Source: a bacterium
GTDB taxonomy: Bacteria > Bacillota > Clostridia > Oscillospirales > Ruminococcaceae
Length of the DNA: 64,000 nt
Direction of reading: 5' to 3'
Assembly (NCBI GenBank): GCA_004561545.1
Contig: SFVK01000004.1
Location: 62,001-126,000, forward strand
The number at the start of each line of letters is the position of its first letter. Position 1 is the first letter of the stretch. Both the position numbers and the translations under genes were made by a program. The notes under the pieces were generated by a model. The model ran no database searches. It worked only from the letters and a program-made list of their open reading frames with translations, and was not told the DNA's origin. Positions 42,633-51,492 of this stretch are shown here, piece after piece.

Positions 42633-43799
42633 TTACCGGATCATGCCGCTGGCCGCGACGGCGGCGACGGCCTGCTCAATTTTTTCCACCGGGAGGGTCA
42701 GGGCAAAGCGCACATAGCCCTCGCCGGAAGGCCCGAAGCTGGAGCCCGGGGTGCAGATGACGCCGGCCTTCTCGATCAGTTCCATACAGAACTCCATGCT
42801 GCCGGCGTAGCCCCGGGGCAGCGGGGCCCAGACAAACATGGAGCCGTGGCTGTCGGGCACCTCCCAGCCGATGGAGCGCAGCCCGCCGCAGAGGGCATCC
42901 CGGCGGCGCTGATACTCGGCGCACTGGGCTTTGACCGGTTCCAGCGGACCGGTGAGGGCGGCGATGGCGGCCTTCTGGACGGGAATGAACATGCCGAAAT
43001 CAATCTGGGTGCGCAGCTTTTTGCAGGCGGCCACCACATCGGGGCGGCCCACCAGGAAGCTGATGCGGGCGCCGGTGACGTTGAAGCTCTTGCTCAGCGA
43101 GAAGAACTCCACCGCACAGCGCTCTGCGCCGGGAATGTTGAAGATGCTGTGGCCCTCGGCGCCGTCAAAGATGATGTCGCTGTAGGCGTTGTCATGGACG
43201 AGAAGGATGTCATACGCGTTACAGAAATCCACGATTTCCTGATAAATTTCCGGCGTTCCCACGCTGCCCACCGGGTTGGCGGGGAGCGACACAATCATGT
43301 ATTTGGCCTTGCGGGCGACTTCGGCGGGGATGTCGGCCACATGGGGCAGAAAGCCGTGTTCGCGGCGCAGCGGGTAATAATAGGGCACGCCGCCGCCCAG
43401 CCTGGAACCGGTGATGAAGACGGGGTAGCAGGGATCAGGCAGGAGCACGGTGTCGCCCTCGTTGAGCAAAGCAAGGCCCAGATGCCCGATGCCGTCCTGG
43501 CTGCCCGAAAAGCTCATCACCCGGTCAGGCGTGATGGTATCGACGCCGAACCGGCGCTTGTAGTAGGCACAGACGGCGTCCAGCAGCTCGGGCAGGTCCC
43601 GCAGGGAATACTTCCAGTTCTCGCTGTCAGCGGCGGCATCCATGAGGGCCTGCCGGATATGGGGCATCGGCGCAAAGTCCGGCGTACCCACCGAGAGGTT
43701 ATACAGCTTTTTGCCCTGGGCTTCCAGGGCCACTTTTTTGTCGTTGAGCGCGGCGAAAATCTCCGGTCCAAACAGATCCAGTCGTTTTGAAAATTCCAT
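42633..43799 (-). CDS. Class I/II PLP-dependent aminotransferase (LL-DAP/aspartate aminotransferase-like)
   Basis: A 388-residue fold-type I aminotransferase: NLSVGTPDFAPMPHI at the N-terminus, SGSQDGIG, LPANPVGS (substrate Asn region), HDNAYSDIIFDG and SLSKSFNVTGAR with the PLP lysine. The pattern is closest to the LL-diaminopimelate/aspartate aminotransferase group; the substrate cannot be settled here. The ATG at 43799 is the first with family-like sequence after it. It diverges from a small membrane protein gene with overlapping promoters. Confidence 0.9.
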   Translation of the reverse strand: MEFSKRLDLFGPEIFAALNDKKVALEAQGKKLYNLSVGTPDFAPMPHIRQALMDAAADSENWKYSLRDLPELLDAVCAYYKRRFGVDTITPDRVMSFSGSQDGIGHLGLALLNEGDTVLLPDPCYPVFITGSRLGGGVPYYYPLRREHGFLPHVADIPAEVARKAKYMIVSLPANPVGSVGTPEIYQEIVDFCNAYDILLVHDNAYSDIIFDGAEGHSIFNIPGAERCAVEFFSLSKSFNVTGARISFLVGRPDVVAACKKLRTQIDFGMFIPVQKAAIAALTGPLEPVKAQCAEYQRRRDALCGGLRSIGWEVPDSHGSMFVWAPLPRGYAGSMEFCMELIEKAGVICTPGSSFGPSGEGYVRFALTLPVEKIEQAVAAVAASGMIR

Positions 43800-43851
43800 G
43801 GTGTTCCCCTCTTCCCCTGCAAAATTTACAGGTTTTTTGCATTTATCTTTT

Positions 43852-43880
43852 ACTATACCACCCCCGAACCGCTTGCGCAA
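43852..43880 (-). promoter_or_regulatory. Aminotransferase promoter, -35 shared with the divergent gene
   Basis: Minus-strand TTGCGC (43875-43880), 17-base spacer, TATAGT (43852-43857). Confidence 0.65.
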
Positions 43881-43901
43881 GAGGTGGGAAGGTGTTATAA
43901 T
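43873..43901 (+). promoter_or_regulatory. Promoter of the small membrane protein gene
   Basis: TTGCGC (43873-43878), 17-base spacer, TATAAT (43896-43901). Its -35 is part of the palindrome TTGCGCAA that also provides the opposing -35. Confidence 0.65.
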
Positions 43902-43968
43902 ACGCTCTAAAATTATCAAAGTCCGAAGGGATTTGAAGTTGCAAAAATTCCGAAAAGGTTGTGAAAAG

Positions 43969-44511
43969 ATGAACAAACGGCATGATCACCGCGCGGCCGC
44001 CTATTTACTGCTGGGCGTGGGCGCTGCGGGGCGCGCTTTTCTGGCGGTTCCCGAGGGTGTCAGCCTGGCGGAGCTGAGCCTGACGGTCCTGATGGTGGCG
44101 GGTGCGCTGCTGCTCATCCGGGAGGGGCTGCAGGCGCTGTGCTGCGGCACGGCGGCGCTGGCGCTGGAGCTGGCGCTGTGCGGGTCCTGGGTTCAGGATG
44201 GCGGCTGGCTGCCCGTGGTGCTGCGGCTGGTGGATTTGTGGTTGCTGATGGGGCTTGCGGCGGGTGCCCTTGCCCCGGCGCGCCGGGTGATGGACGACCT
44301 GCGGTACACCAAAAGCACCCATACCATGTGGGTGGCCGAGGCCGTCATTCTGCTGGCCCACACGGTGCTGCGGGCGGTGAACCTGGCCGTTCCGGGCAGC
44401 GCCGGGCTGGCCACGGCGGTTTCGGTGAGCTTTGTGGCGTTCTCGGTGGTATTGCTGTGGTTCACGGTGCTGATGGTCAAGGCATCCACCGCATTGCGCA
44501 ACCAAAACTGA
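43969..44511 (+). CDS. Small polytopic membrane protein, unknown
   Basis: A 180-residue protein with five or six hydrophobic segments and short charged loops (RRVMDDLRYTKSTHTMW in the centre). It has no motif I recognise. It stands between the aminotransferase and the histidine operon, has its own promoter and a terminator directly after the stop, so it is probably monocistronic. Confidence 0.65.
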   Translation: MNKRHDHRAAAYLLLGVGAAGRAFLAVPEGVSLAELSLTVLMVAGALLLIREGLQALCCGTAALALELALCGSWVQDGGWLPVVLRLVDLWLLMGLAAGALAPARRVMDDLRYTKSTHTMWVAEAVILLAHTVLRAVNLAVPGSAGLATAVSVSFVAFSVVLLWFTVLMVKASTALRNQN

Positions 44512-44515
44512 CTTT

Positions 44516-44549
44516 TCCCTCTGTGCCAAGGCACAGGGGGATTTTTTTG
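44516..44549 (+). terminator. Terminator of the small membrane protein gene
   Basis: CCCTCTGTGCC pairs with GGCACAGGGGG around an AA loop, followed by ATTTTTTT. Confidence 0.9.
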
Positions 44550-44560
44550 AGGGAAATCTC

Positions 44561-44589
44561 TTTACATCTTTAATGTATAAAAGTATAAT
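44561..44589 (+). promoter_or_regulatory. Promoter of the histidine operon
   Basis: TTTACA (44561-44566), 17-base spacer, TATAAT (44584-44589). The 60-base leader that follows contains one GC hairpin (CCCCCGC/GCGGGGG, about 44603-44621) but no T-box or histidine-rich leader peptide. Confidence 0.8.
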
Positions 44590-44653
44590 AATCCTATCTG
44601 TTCCCCCGCATTGCGGCGGGGGATGGCAAAGAGAGTGAAGAGGGGTACCAAGT

Positions 44654-46237
44654 ATGCAACTGGATCTTTCCCATTTTTCCCCCGTGGAGCGCAGCACGCT
44701 TCGGCTGCGGGTGCTCTACGAGCAGGCGGGCTACCGCAAGTACCGCTGTTCCCGTTTTGAGGAGTATTCCCTGTACCAGCAGAACGAGCGGTTTCTGGCG
44801 GATTCCCAGGTTGTCACCTTCACCGACCTGGACGGGCATCTGCGGGCCATCAAGCCCGATGTGACGCTCTCCATCGCGAAAAACGCCCAGCCCGCCCCCG
44901 GGGAGTGCAAAAAATATTACTACACCGAGCAGATCTGCCGGCCCAGCCGGGAGAGCCACACCTTCACCGAAATCAGTCAGATGGGCTTGGAGTGCATCGG
45001 CGCGGTGGGGCCCGCCGGTCAGGCCGAGGTGGTCGGACTGGCGCTGCAAAGTCTGGCCAGCCTGGAGGTTCCCACCGTGCTGGAGCTGAGTCACATGGGC
45101 TTTGTGACGGCCCTGCTGGACGAGTTGGGCGTGGAATCCTCCGCCCGGCCCCGGCTGCTGGAGCTGCTGCGGGACAAAAACGCCCACGAACTGCGGGCGG
45201 CCGCGCTGGCGGCGGGCCTGGACGGGGAGGCCGCCGGCGCGCTGTGCGGCATTCTGGACCTGCATGGCCCCCTGGGGTCCACACTGACGGCGGCCCGGGC
45301 GGCCTGCCGGTGCGAGGGCCAGCGGCAGGCGCTGGAGGAGCTGCAGAGCCTGCAAAACGAACTGGGCGACGCCGGGCGCGGTATGCAGCTGGACCTGAGC
45401 CTGGCGGGCGACATGGAATATTACAACGGCCTGGTGTTCAGCGGCTATGTGGCCGGGGTGCCCCGGGCGGTGCTCAAGGGCGGCCGGTACGACCTGCTGG
45501 CCCAGCGGTTCACGCCGGGGGCCTGCGCGCTGGGCTTTGCGCTTTATCTGGACGAGCTGGAGCGCCTGAGCGCGCCGCTGCCCCCCGTGCAGCAGCAGGG
45601 CGGGCGCAGCTGGCTGAACATTGCGCTGCCCAAGGGGCGCTTGGGCGACAAGGCCTACCGCCTGCTGGCCGGGGCCGGCTACGGCGCCACCGAGGACTAC
45701 AACGCCACCCGCAAGCTGGTGGTGGAGAACCCTGCGGCCGGTGTGCGGTACTTTCTGGTCAAGCCCAGCGACGTGGCCATCTATGTGGAGCACGGCGCGG
45801 CGGACATCGGCATTGTGGGCAAGGACATTCTGGCGGAATCCGGCGCCGACGTCTATGAGCTGCTGGACACCCGCATGGGCCGCTGCCGTATGTGCGTGGC
45901 GGGGCCCAAAAGCTTTGTGGACGACGAGAGCCGCGCGCTGCGGGTGGCCACCAAGTTTGTGAACATCGCCCGCGCCCATTATGAGAGCATCGGGCGGGAC
46001 ATCGACATCATCAAGCTCAACGGTTCCATCGAGCTGGCGCCCATCCTGGGGTTGTCCGATGTGATCGTGGACATTGTGGAGACCGGCACCACTCTGCGGG
46101 AAAACGACCTGACCGTGATCGAGGAATTTATGCCCATCTCGGCCCGGTTCATCGCCAACAAGGCGAGCTACAAGTTCAAGTACCGCCAGATGACCGAGCT
46201 GCTGGACAAAATGAAGGAGGCTCTGGACAATGATTAA
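44654..46237 (+). CDS. hisZG: HisZ-HisG fusion: ATP phosphoribosyltransferase, regulatory and catalytic parts
   Basis: One 527-residue frame joins two proteins that are usually separate. Residues 1 to about 315 are HisZ, a HisRS-like paralogue (RFEEYSLY, FTDLDGHLRAIKPDVT, KKYYYTEQICR, GLVFSGYVAGVPRAVLKGGRYDLL). Residues about 320-527 are the short form of HisG (LNIALPKGRLGDKAY, ADIGIVGKDIL, the PRPP loop DIVETGTTLREN). The enzyme makes phosphoribosyl-ATP, the first step of histidine synthesis, and HisZ provides feedback control. The ATG at 44654 has a GAGGGG site. It overlaps hisD by 8 bases. Confidence 0.95.
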   Translation: MQLDLSHFSPVERSTLRLRVLYEQAGYRKYRCSRFEEYSLYQQNERFLADSQVVTFTDLDGHLRAIKPDVTLSIAKNAQPAPGECKKYYYTEQICRPSRESHTFTEISQMGLECIGAVGPAGQAEVVGLALQSLASLEVPTVLELSHMGFVTALLDELGVESSARPRLLELLRDKNAHELRAAALAAGLDGEAAGALCGILDLHGPLGSTLTAARAACRCEGQRQALEELQSLQNELGDAGRGMQLDLSLAGDMEYYNGLVFSGYVAGVPRAVLKGGRYDLLAQRFTPGACALGFALYLDELERLSAPLPPVQQQGGRSWLNIALPKGRLGDKAYRLLAGAGYGATEDYNATRKLVVENPAAGVRYFLVKPSDVAIYVEHGAADIGIVGKDILAESGADVYELLDTRMGRCRMCVAGPKSFVDDESRALRVATKFVNIARAHYESIGRDIDIIKLNGSIELAPILGLSDVIVDIVETGTTLRENDLTVIEEFMPISARFIANKASYKFKYRQMTELLDKMKEALDND

Positions 46238-47513
46238 GATTTATGAGTTTGACGCCCTCAAGCCCGAGGAGATTCTGAACCGCGACATCCGCGCCGAGGC
46301 CAACGTGGAGGCCACGGTGGATGCCATCATCGCCGATGTGCGTGCCCGCGGCGACGCGGCATTGAGGGATTACGCCCTGAAATTCGACCATGCAAAGCTG
46401 GATTCCATCCAGGTCAGCCAGGCCGAGATCGACGAGGCCTTTGCCGCCTCCGATCCCGATTTTCTTGAGACGCTGCGCATGGCGGCGGACAACATCCGGC
46501 ATTTCCATGAGCATCAGGTCCACAAAAACTTTGTGGTGAACGACACCCCCGGCATTGTGCTGGGCCAGAAATACACCCCCATTGAGCGGGCGGGCGTCTA
46601 TGTGCCGGGCGGCACGGCGGCGTACCCCAGCACGGTGCTGATGGACGTGATTCCCGCCAAGGTGGCCGGCGTGAGCGAGATTGTCATGACCACCCCCGCC
46701 GGGCCGGACGGCAAGGTGAACCCCGCCATTCTGGCGGCGGCGGTCATCGCGGGCATTGACAAGATTTTCAAGACCGGCGGTGCCCAGGCCGTGGCCGCGC
46801 TGGCCTACGGCACGCAGAGCATTCCCGCCGTGGACAAGATCGTGGGGCCCGGCAACATCTATGTGGCCACCGCCAAGCGCAAGGTTTTTGGCAAGGTGGG
46901 CATTGACATGATCGCCGGCCCCTCCGAGATTCTGGTGCTGGCCGACGGCAGCTGCAACCCCGCCTGGGTGGCGGCCGACCTGCTGAGCCAGGCCGAGCAC
47001 GACAAGCTGGCCAGCCCCGTGCTGGTGACCGACAGCGCCGCGCTGGCCAAAGCCGTACAGCAGGAGCTGGAGGTGCAGATTCCCCAGCTTCCCCGCGCCG
47101 CCATCGCCCGGGAGAGCGTGGACACCAACGGCAAAATCATTGTGACCGACGACATGGCCAAGGCGGTGGACGCCGTCAACATCATTGCTCCGGAACATCT
47201 GGAACTCTGCGTGGACGATCCCTTCGCAGTGCTCAACAGCGTCAAGAACGCCGGGAGCATCTTCCTGGGCAAAAACGTGCCGGAAGCGCTGGGCGATTAC
47301 TTTGCCGGGCCCAACCACACGCTGCCCACCTCCGGCACGGCGCGGTTCTCCAGTCCTCTGGGCGTGGACGACTTTGTGAAAAAGTCCAGCTTTATCTACT
47401 ACACCCGGGACGCCCTGGGCGCGGTGCAGGGCCGCATTGCGGACTTTGCCGAGCATGAGGGCCTGCACGCCCACGCCAAAAGCGTGACCATCCGGTACGA
47501 GGACGAAAAATAA
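46230..47513 (+). CDS. hisD: Histidinol dehydrogenase
   Basis: A 427-residue HisD with ERAGVYVPGGTAAYPSTVLM, GPGNIYVATAKR, DMIAGPSEILVLAD, the zinc and catalytic SQAEHDKLASP and PEHLEL. It oxidises histidinol to histidine in two NAD-dependent steps with zinc, the last reactions of the pathway. Starts inside the hisZG stop region with an 8-base overlap. Confidence 0.97.
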   Translation: MIKIYEFDALKPEEILNRDIRAEANVEATVDAIIADVRARGDAALRDYALKFDHAKLDSIQVSQAEIDEAFAASDPDFLETLRMAADNIRHFHEHQVHKNFVVNDTPGIVLGQKYTPIERAGVYVPGGTAAYPSTVLMDVIPAKVAGVSEIVMTTPAGPDGKVNPAILAAAVIAGIDKIFKTGGAQAVAALAYGTQSIPAVDKIVGPGNIYVATAKRKVFGKVGIDMIAGPSEILVLADGSCNPAWVAADLLSQAEHDKLASPVLVTDSAALAKAVQQELEVQIPQLPRAAIARESVDTNGKIIVTDDMAKAVDAVNIIAPEHLELCVDDPFAVLNSVKNAGSIFLGKNVPEALGDYFAGPNHTLPTSGTARFSSPLGVDDFVKKSSFIYYTRDALGAVQGRIADFAEHEGLHAHAKSVTIRYEDEK

Positions 47514-47544
47514 TCCGCATCAAGCAAAAAGGGAGGAACCCCTG

Positions 47545-48606
47545 ATGAGCCGTTATTTTACTTCCACCCTGGCCGCGCTGGAGCCTTACACCCCCGGCGA
47601 ACAGCTCAAAATTGACAATCTGGTCAAGCTCAACGCAAACGAAAACCCCTATCCCCCGGCGCCCGGCGTGGCGGCGGCGGTGGCCGGGACGGTGGACGGG
47701 CTGCGGCTGTACTCCGACCTGACCGAGGCGGATCTGTGCGCCGCCATTGCCGCGCACTGCGGCGTCGCGCCGGAGAACATTCTGTGCGGCAACGGCAGCG
47801 ACGAAAATCTGCTGCTGGCGCTGCGGGCCTTCTGCGACCAAACCCACCCGCTGGCGTCGGCGGACATTACTTATAGCTTTTATCCGGTTCTGTGTGATCT
47901 GATGCACATTCCCCAGCACATCATCCCGCTGGAGGAGGATTTCACCATGGATCTGAGCCGCTACTGCGGCCTGGGGGAAACCATCGTCATTGCCAACCCC
48001 AACGCCCCCACCAGCCTGCTGGCTCCCCGGGACGCCATTGAGGAAGTGGTGCGCACCAATCCCGACAACGTGGTGATTGTGGACGAGGCCTACATTGCCT
48101 TTGCGGGGCCGGACGCTTCCTGTGTGCCGCTGACCCGGAAGTATGACAACGTGATGGTGGTTCGGACTTTCTCCAAGTCCCACAATCTGGCGGGCGCCCG
48201 GCTGGGCTACTGCGTGGCGTCCGCCGGGCTGATCGCCGACATGAACCGCGTCAAGTTCAGCTACAGTCCCTACAACGTCAACTCAATGACCCAGGCCGCC
48301 GGGAAAGCGGCCATCGAGGATGAGGCGTATTTCGCCGCCACGACAAAGAAAATTCTTTCCGCCCGCGCCGACGCCGCGCACCGCCTGCGGGAGCGGGGCT
48401 TTTGGGTGGCCGAGTCCGCCACCAACTTTCTGTTCACCACCACCGACCGGATGCCCTGCGGCGAGATTTTCCGCCGCCTGCGGGAGCGGGGCGTGCTGAT
48501 CCGCTATTTCAACGCGCCGCGCATTGACAATTATCTGCGCATCACGGTGGGCACCCCCGAACAGATGGACCGGCTCTTTGCCGGACTGGATGAGATTTTG
48601 GGGTGA
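47545..48606 (+). CDS. hisC: Histidinol-phosphate aminotransferase
   Basis: A 353-residue fold-type I aminotransferase: KLNANENPYPPAPGV, CGNGSDE, NPNAPTS, VDEAYIAFA and RTFSKSHNLAGARLGY with the PLP lysine. It converts imidazole-acetol phosphate to histidinol phosphate. It has GGGAGGA upstream. In most operons of this order hisB follows; here hisH comes directly after 31 bases. Confidence 0.95.
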   Translation: MSRYFTSTLAALEPYTPGEQLKIDNLVKLNANENPYPPAPGVAAAVAGTVDGLRLYSDLTEADLCAAIAAHCGVAPENILCGNGSDENLLLALRAFCDQTHPLASADITYSFYPVLCDLMHIPQHIIPLEEDFTMDLSRYCGLGETIVIANPNAPTSLLAPRDAIEEVVRTNPDNVVIVDEAYIAFAGPDASCVPLTRKYDNVMVVRTFSKSHNLAGARLGYCVASAGLIADMNRVKFSYSPYNVNSMTQAAGKAAIEDEAYFAATTKKILSARADAAHRLRERGFWVAESATNFLFTTTDRMPCGEIFRRLRERGVLIRYFNAPRIDNYLRITVGTPEQMDRLFAGLDEILG

Positions 48607-48637
48607 CCATCGATCTGAGGGAAAAGAGGGAACGTAT

Positions 48638-49255
48638 ATGATCGCCATTATTGACTACGGTGTGGGCAACCTGTTCAGCCTGGCGTCCAGCCTCAAAAGC
48701 CTGGGGCTGGAAACGGCCGTCACCCGCGACCCGGCGGTGATCCGCGCCGCAGACCGCATCATTCTGCCCGGCGTGGGCGCCTTTGCCGACGCCATGGCCA
48801 AGCTGGAGGCCACCGGCCTGGTGCCGGTTCTGCGGCAGGAAGTGCAGCGCAAGCCGCTGCTGGGCATCTGCCTGGGGATGCAGCTTCTCTTTGAAAAAAG
48901 CTACGAGTACGGCGAACATGCCGGCCTGGGGCTGATCCCCGGCGCGGTCCGCCCGCTGGCCGACGACCTGAAGGACCCCGCCCTCAAGGTTCCCCACATC
49001 GGCTGGAACCGTCTGGATCTGGTGCCCGGGCGGGAGGATGATCCCCTGTTCCGGTACACCCGCCCCGGGGAGTATGTTTATTATGTTCACAGCTTTTACG
49101 CCACCGGCTGCGCGGATTACACGCTGGCCACCAGCGAATACAGCCTTCCGGTGACCGGCGCGGTGCGCAACGGGCTGGTGTACGGCACCCAGTTCCATCC
49201 CGAAAAGTCCGGCGATACCGGGCTGCGGATGCTGCGGGCCTTTGCGGAGCTTTGA
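48638..49255 (+). CDS. hisH: Imidazole glycerol phosphate synthase, glutaminase subunit
   Basis: A 205-residue class I glutamine amidotransferase: IIDYGVGNLFS, LPGVGAFADAM, the nucleophile Cys in LLGICLGMQLL and the His/Glu pair in QFHPEKSG. It feeds ammonia to HisF. The ATG at 48638 follows GGGAAAAGAGGGAA. Its last bases are close to the hisA ribosome site, consistent with coupling. Confidence 0.96.
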   Translation: MIAIIDYGVGNLFSLASSLKSLGLETAVTRDPAVIRAADRIILPGVGAFADAMAKLEATGLVPVLRQEVQRKPLLGICLGMQLLFEKSYEYGEHAGLGLIPGAVRPLADDLKDPALKVPHIGWNRLDLVPGREDDPLFRYTRPGEYVYYVHSFYATGCADYTLATSEYSLPVTGAVRNGLVYGTQFHPEKSGDTGLRMLRAFAEL

Positions 49256-49269
49256 GGGGAGGAATCGGT

Positions 49270-49986
49270 ATGAATCTTTACCCTGCCATTGACCTGCGGG
49301 GCGGCCAGGCGGTGCGGCTGTACCAGGGCGACTACGACCGGATGACGGTCTACAACGCCGACCCGCCCGCCCAGGCGCGGGCATTCCTCGCCGCCGGGGC
49401 CAGATTCCTCCATGTGGTGGACCTGGACGGCGCGAAGGACGACACCACCGCCAACCGGGAGACCATCGCCGCCATTGCCCGCCAGGGCGGGCTGTTTCTG
49501 GAGGTGGGCGGCGGCATCCGGGACGAGGCGCGCATCGAGAGCTACCTCTCCCTGGGCGTGGGGCGCTGCATTCTGGGCACCGTCGCGGTGAAGGATTTTG
49601 CCTTCACCGCCCGCATGGCCAAAAAACACGGCAGCCGCATCGCCGTGGGGGTGGATATGCGGGACGGCTATGTGGCCGTCAACGGCTGGAAGGAAATCAC
49701 CCCCGAGCCGGGCATTGATTTCTGCCGCCGCTGCGCCGACGCGGGCGTGCAGGCCATCATCGCCACCGATATCTCCCGGGACGGCACCATGCAGGGCACC
49801 AACATGGACCTTTACCGGGAATTGCTGACCATCCCGGGGCTGGAAATCACCGCCTCGGGCGGCATTGCCCGGATGGAGGAGCTGGAAACCCTGCAGGCCA
49901 TGCACTGCCACGCCGCCATTCTGGGCAAATCCATCTACACCGGGGCCATTGATCTGGCCGAGGCGGTGCGCCGCTATCAGGACTGA
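49270..49986 (+). CDS. hisA: ProFAR isomerase
   Basis: A 238-residue beta/alpha barrel: NLYPAIDLRGGQAVRL with the N-terminal catalytic Asp, VVDLDGAKD, EVGGGIRDE, and ATDISRDGTMQGTNMDLY with the C-terminal catalytic Asp, ASGGIA. It opens the ribosyl ring of ProFAR. The ATG at 49270 has GGGGAGGA upstream; an earlier in-frame start overlaps hisH and lacks a site. Confidence 0.96.
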   Translation: MNLYPAIDLRGGQAVRLYQGDYDRMTVYNADPPAQARAFLAAGARFLHVVDLDGAKDDTTANRETIAAIARQGGLFLEVGGGIRDEARIESYLSLGVGRCILGTVAVKDFAFTARMAKKHGSRIAVGVDMRDGYVAVNGWKEITPEPGIDFCRRCADAGVQAIIATDISRDGTMQGTNMDLYRELLTIPGLEITASGGIARMEELETLQAMHCHAAILGKSIYTGAIDLAEAVRRYQD

Positions 49987-50007
49987 TTGAGCGAGGGGGA
50001 AGGAAGT

Positions 50008-50766
50008 ATGATTACCAAGCGCATTATTCCCTGCCTGGACGTCAAAAACGGCCGGGTGGTCAAGGGCGTCAATTTTGAGGGGCTGCAGGACATGGCGGAC
50101 CCCGTGGAGATGGCCCATTTTTACAACGCTGCCGGGGCGGACGAGCTGGTGTTCTATGACATCACCGCCAGCGTGGAGGGCCGCACCATCTTTACCGACA
50201 TCCTGCGCCGGGTCGCCAGCGAGATTTTCATCCCCCTGACGGTGGGCGGCGGCATCGGCACGCTGGAGGATTTTGACCGGGTGCTCAAGTGTGGGGCCGA
50301 CAAGGTGAGCGTCAACTCGGGCGCCATCAAAAACCCGGGCATCATCCCCGCTGCAGCCCAGCGCTACGGCAACCAGTGCGTCGTGCTTTCCGCTGACATC
50401 AAGCGGGTGGACGGCCGGTTCATGCTGTTCGCCAGGGGCGGACGGGAAAACACCGGCATCGACGCGCTGGACTGGCTGGAACAGGGCGTCAAAAACGGCG
50501 CCGGCGAGCTGGTGGTCAACTCCATCGACACCGACGGCGTGAAAAACGGCTTTGACCTGGAACTGCTGGACGCTGTGGCCAAACGGTGCGCCGTGCCCAT
50601 CATCGCCTCGGGCGGCGCGGGAACGATGGAGGATTTTAAGGAGCTGTTTCTCAACCACCCCGGCGTGGACGCCGGTCTGGCGGCTTCCATCTTCCACACC
50701 AAACAGGTGGGCATCCGCGCCCTCAAGGGGTATCTGCGGGAAAACGGGGTCGAGATGCGGCTGTGA
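50008..50766 (+). CDS. hisF: Imidazole glycerol phosphate synthase, cyclase subunit
   Basis: A 252-residue barrel: ITKRIIPCLDVKNGRVVKGVNFEGL, ELVFYDITAS, TVGGGIGTLEDF and SGGAGTMEDF, the complete HisF motif set with both catalytic aspartates. With HisH it makes imidazole glycerol phosphate and AICAR. It starts after GGGGGAAGGA at 50008. Confidence 0.97.
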   Translation: MITKRIIPCLDVKNGRVVKGVNFEGLQDMADPVEMAHFYNAAGADELVFYDITASVEGRTIFTDILRRVASEIFIPLTVGGGIGTLEDFDRVLKCGADKVSVNSGAIKNPGIIPAAAQRYGNQCVVLSADIKRVDGRFMLFARGGRENTGIDALDWLEQGVKNGAGELVVNSIDTDGVKNGFDLELLDAVAKRCAVPIIASGGAGTMEDFKELFLNHPGVDAGLAASIFHTKQVGIRALKGYLRENGVEMRL

Positions 50767-50835
50767 TTTTCCCTCTTGCCAAACAGCGAAAAAAACGCTA
50801 CACTATAAAGTATCAATACGATTGAGGAGTCCATC

Positions 50836-51492
50836 ATGGAAATCACCGAAAATTCCAAAACGCTCAAATTTGACGGCAACGGCCTGATCCCCGCCATTGT
50901 GCAGGACCACTACACCAAGGAGGTTCTGACGCTGGCCTACATGAATGCCGAGACACTGGCGCTCACCATCGCGGAGGGCCGCACCGTTTTCTGGTCCCGC
51001 AGCCGTCAGGAGATCTGGCGCAAGGGCGAGACTTCCGGCAATGTGCAGCGGGTGGTTTCCATCACCGCCGACTGCGACAAGGACGCCCTGGTGGTGGATG
51101 TGGTCAAGTCCGGCCCCGCCTGCCATACCGGCGCCGAGAGCTGCTTCTTCAACCCCGTCTATGTGTCGGACGAGCTCAAGCAGTTCACCTGGCAGGGCCT
51201 GTATGAGCTGATCAAGGGCCGCAAGACCAACCCCAAGGAGGGCAGTTACACCACCTACCTCTTTGACAAGGGCCTGGAAAAGATCCTCAAGAAGGTGGGC
51301 GAGGAGTCCACCGAGGTGATCATTGCCGGTTCCAAGCGGGACAAGGAAGAGACTGTCTATGAAATCAGCGACCTTGCCTACCATGTGATGGTGCTCATGA
51401 TTGAGTTGGGCATCTCGGTGGAGGACATCACCAGGGAGCTGGAAAAACGTCATGTTATCGATCACAAAGTGAAGCAGGAGAGGATGCAGTAA
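50836..51492 (+). CDS. hisIE: Bifunctional PR-AMP cyclohydrolase / PR-ATP pyrophosphatase
   Basis: A 218-residue fusion. Residues 1 to about 108 are HisI (LAYMNAETL, TVFWSRSRQEIWRKGETSGN, zinc cysteines in DCDKDALVV and ACHTGAESCF). Residues about 115-205 are HisE (SYTTYLFDKGLEKILKKVGEESTEVIIA, SDLAYHVMVLM). It runs steps 2 and 3 of the pathway. The 69-base gap before it carries a possible extra promoter, TTGCCA (50776-50781), 17-base spacer, TACACT (50799-50804). Confidence 0.96.
   Translation: MEITENSKTLKFDGNGLIPAIVQDHYTKEVLTLAYMNAETLALTIAEGRTVFWSRSRQEIWRKGETSGNVQRVVSITADCDKDALVVDVVKSGPACHTGAESCFFNPVYVSDELKQFTWQGLYELIKGRKTNPKEGSYTTYLFDKGLEKILKKVGEESTEVIIAGSKRDKEETVYEISDLAYHVMVLMIELGISVEDITRELEKRHVIDHKVKQERMQ

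Noticed and set aside
44905..45858. Long plus-strand frame inside hisZG
   Set aside because: Overlaps the fused gene in another frame and has Gly/Arg/Ala-rich low-complexity content without motifs.
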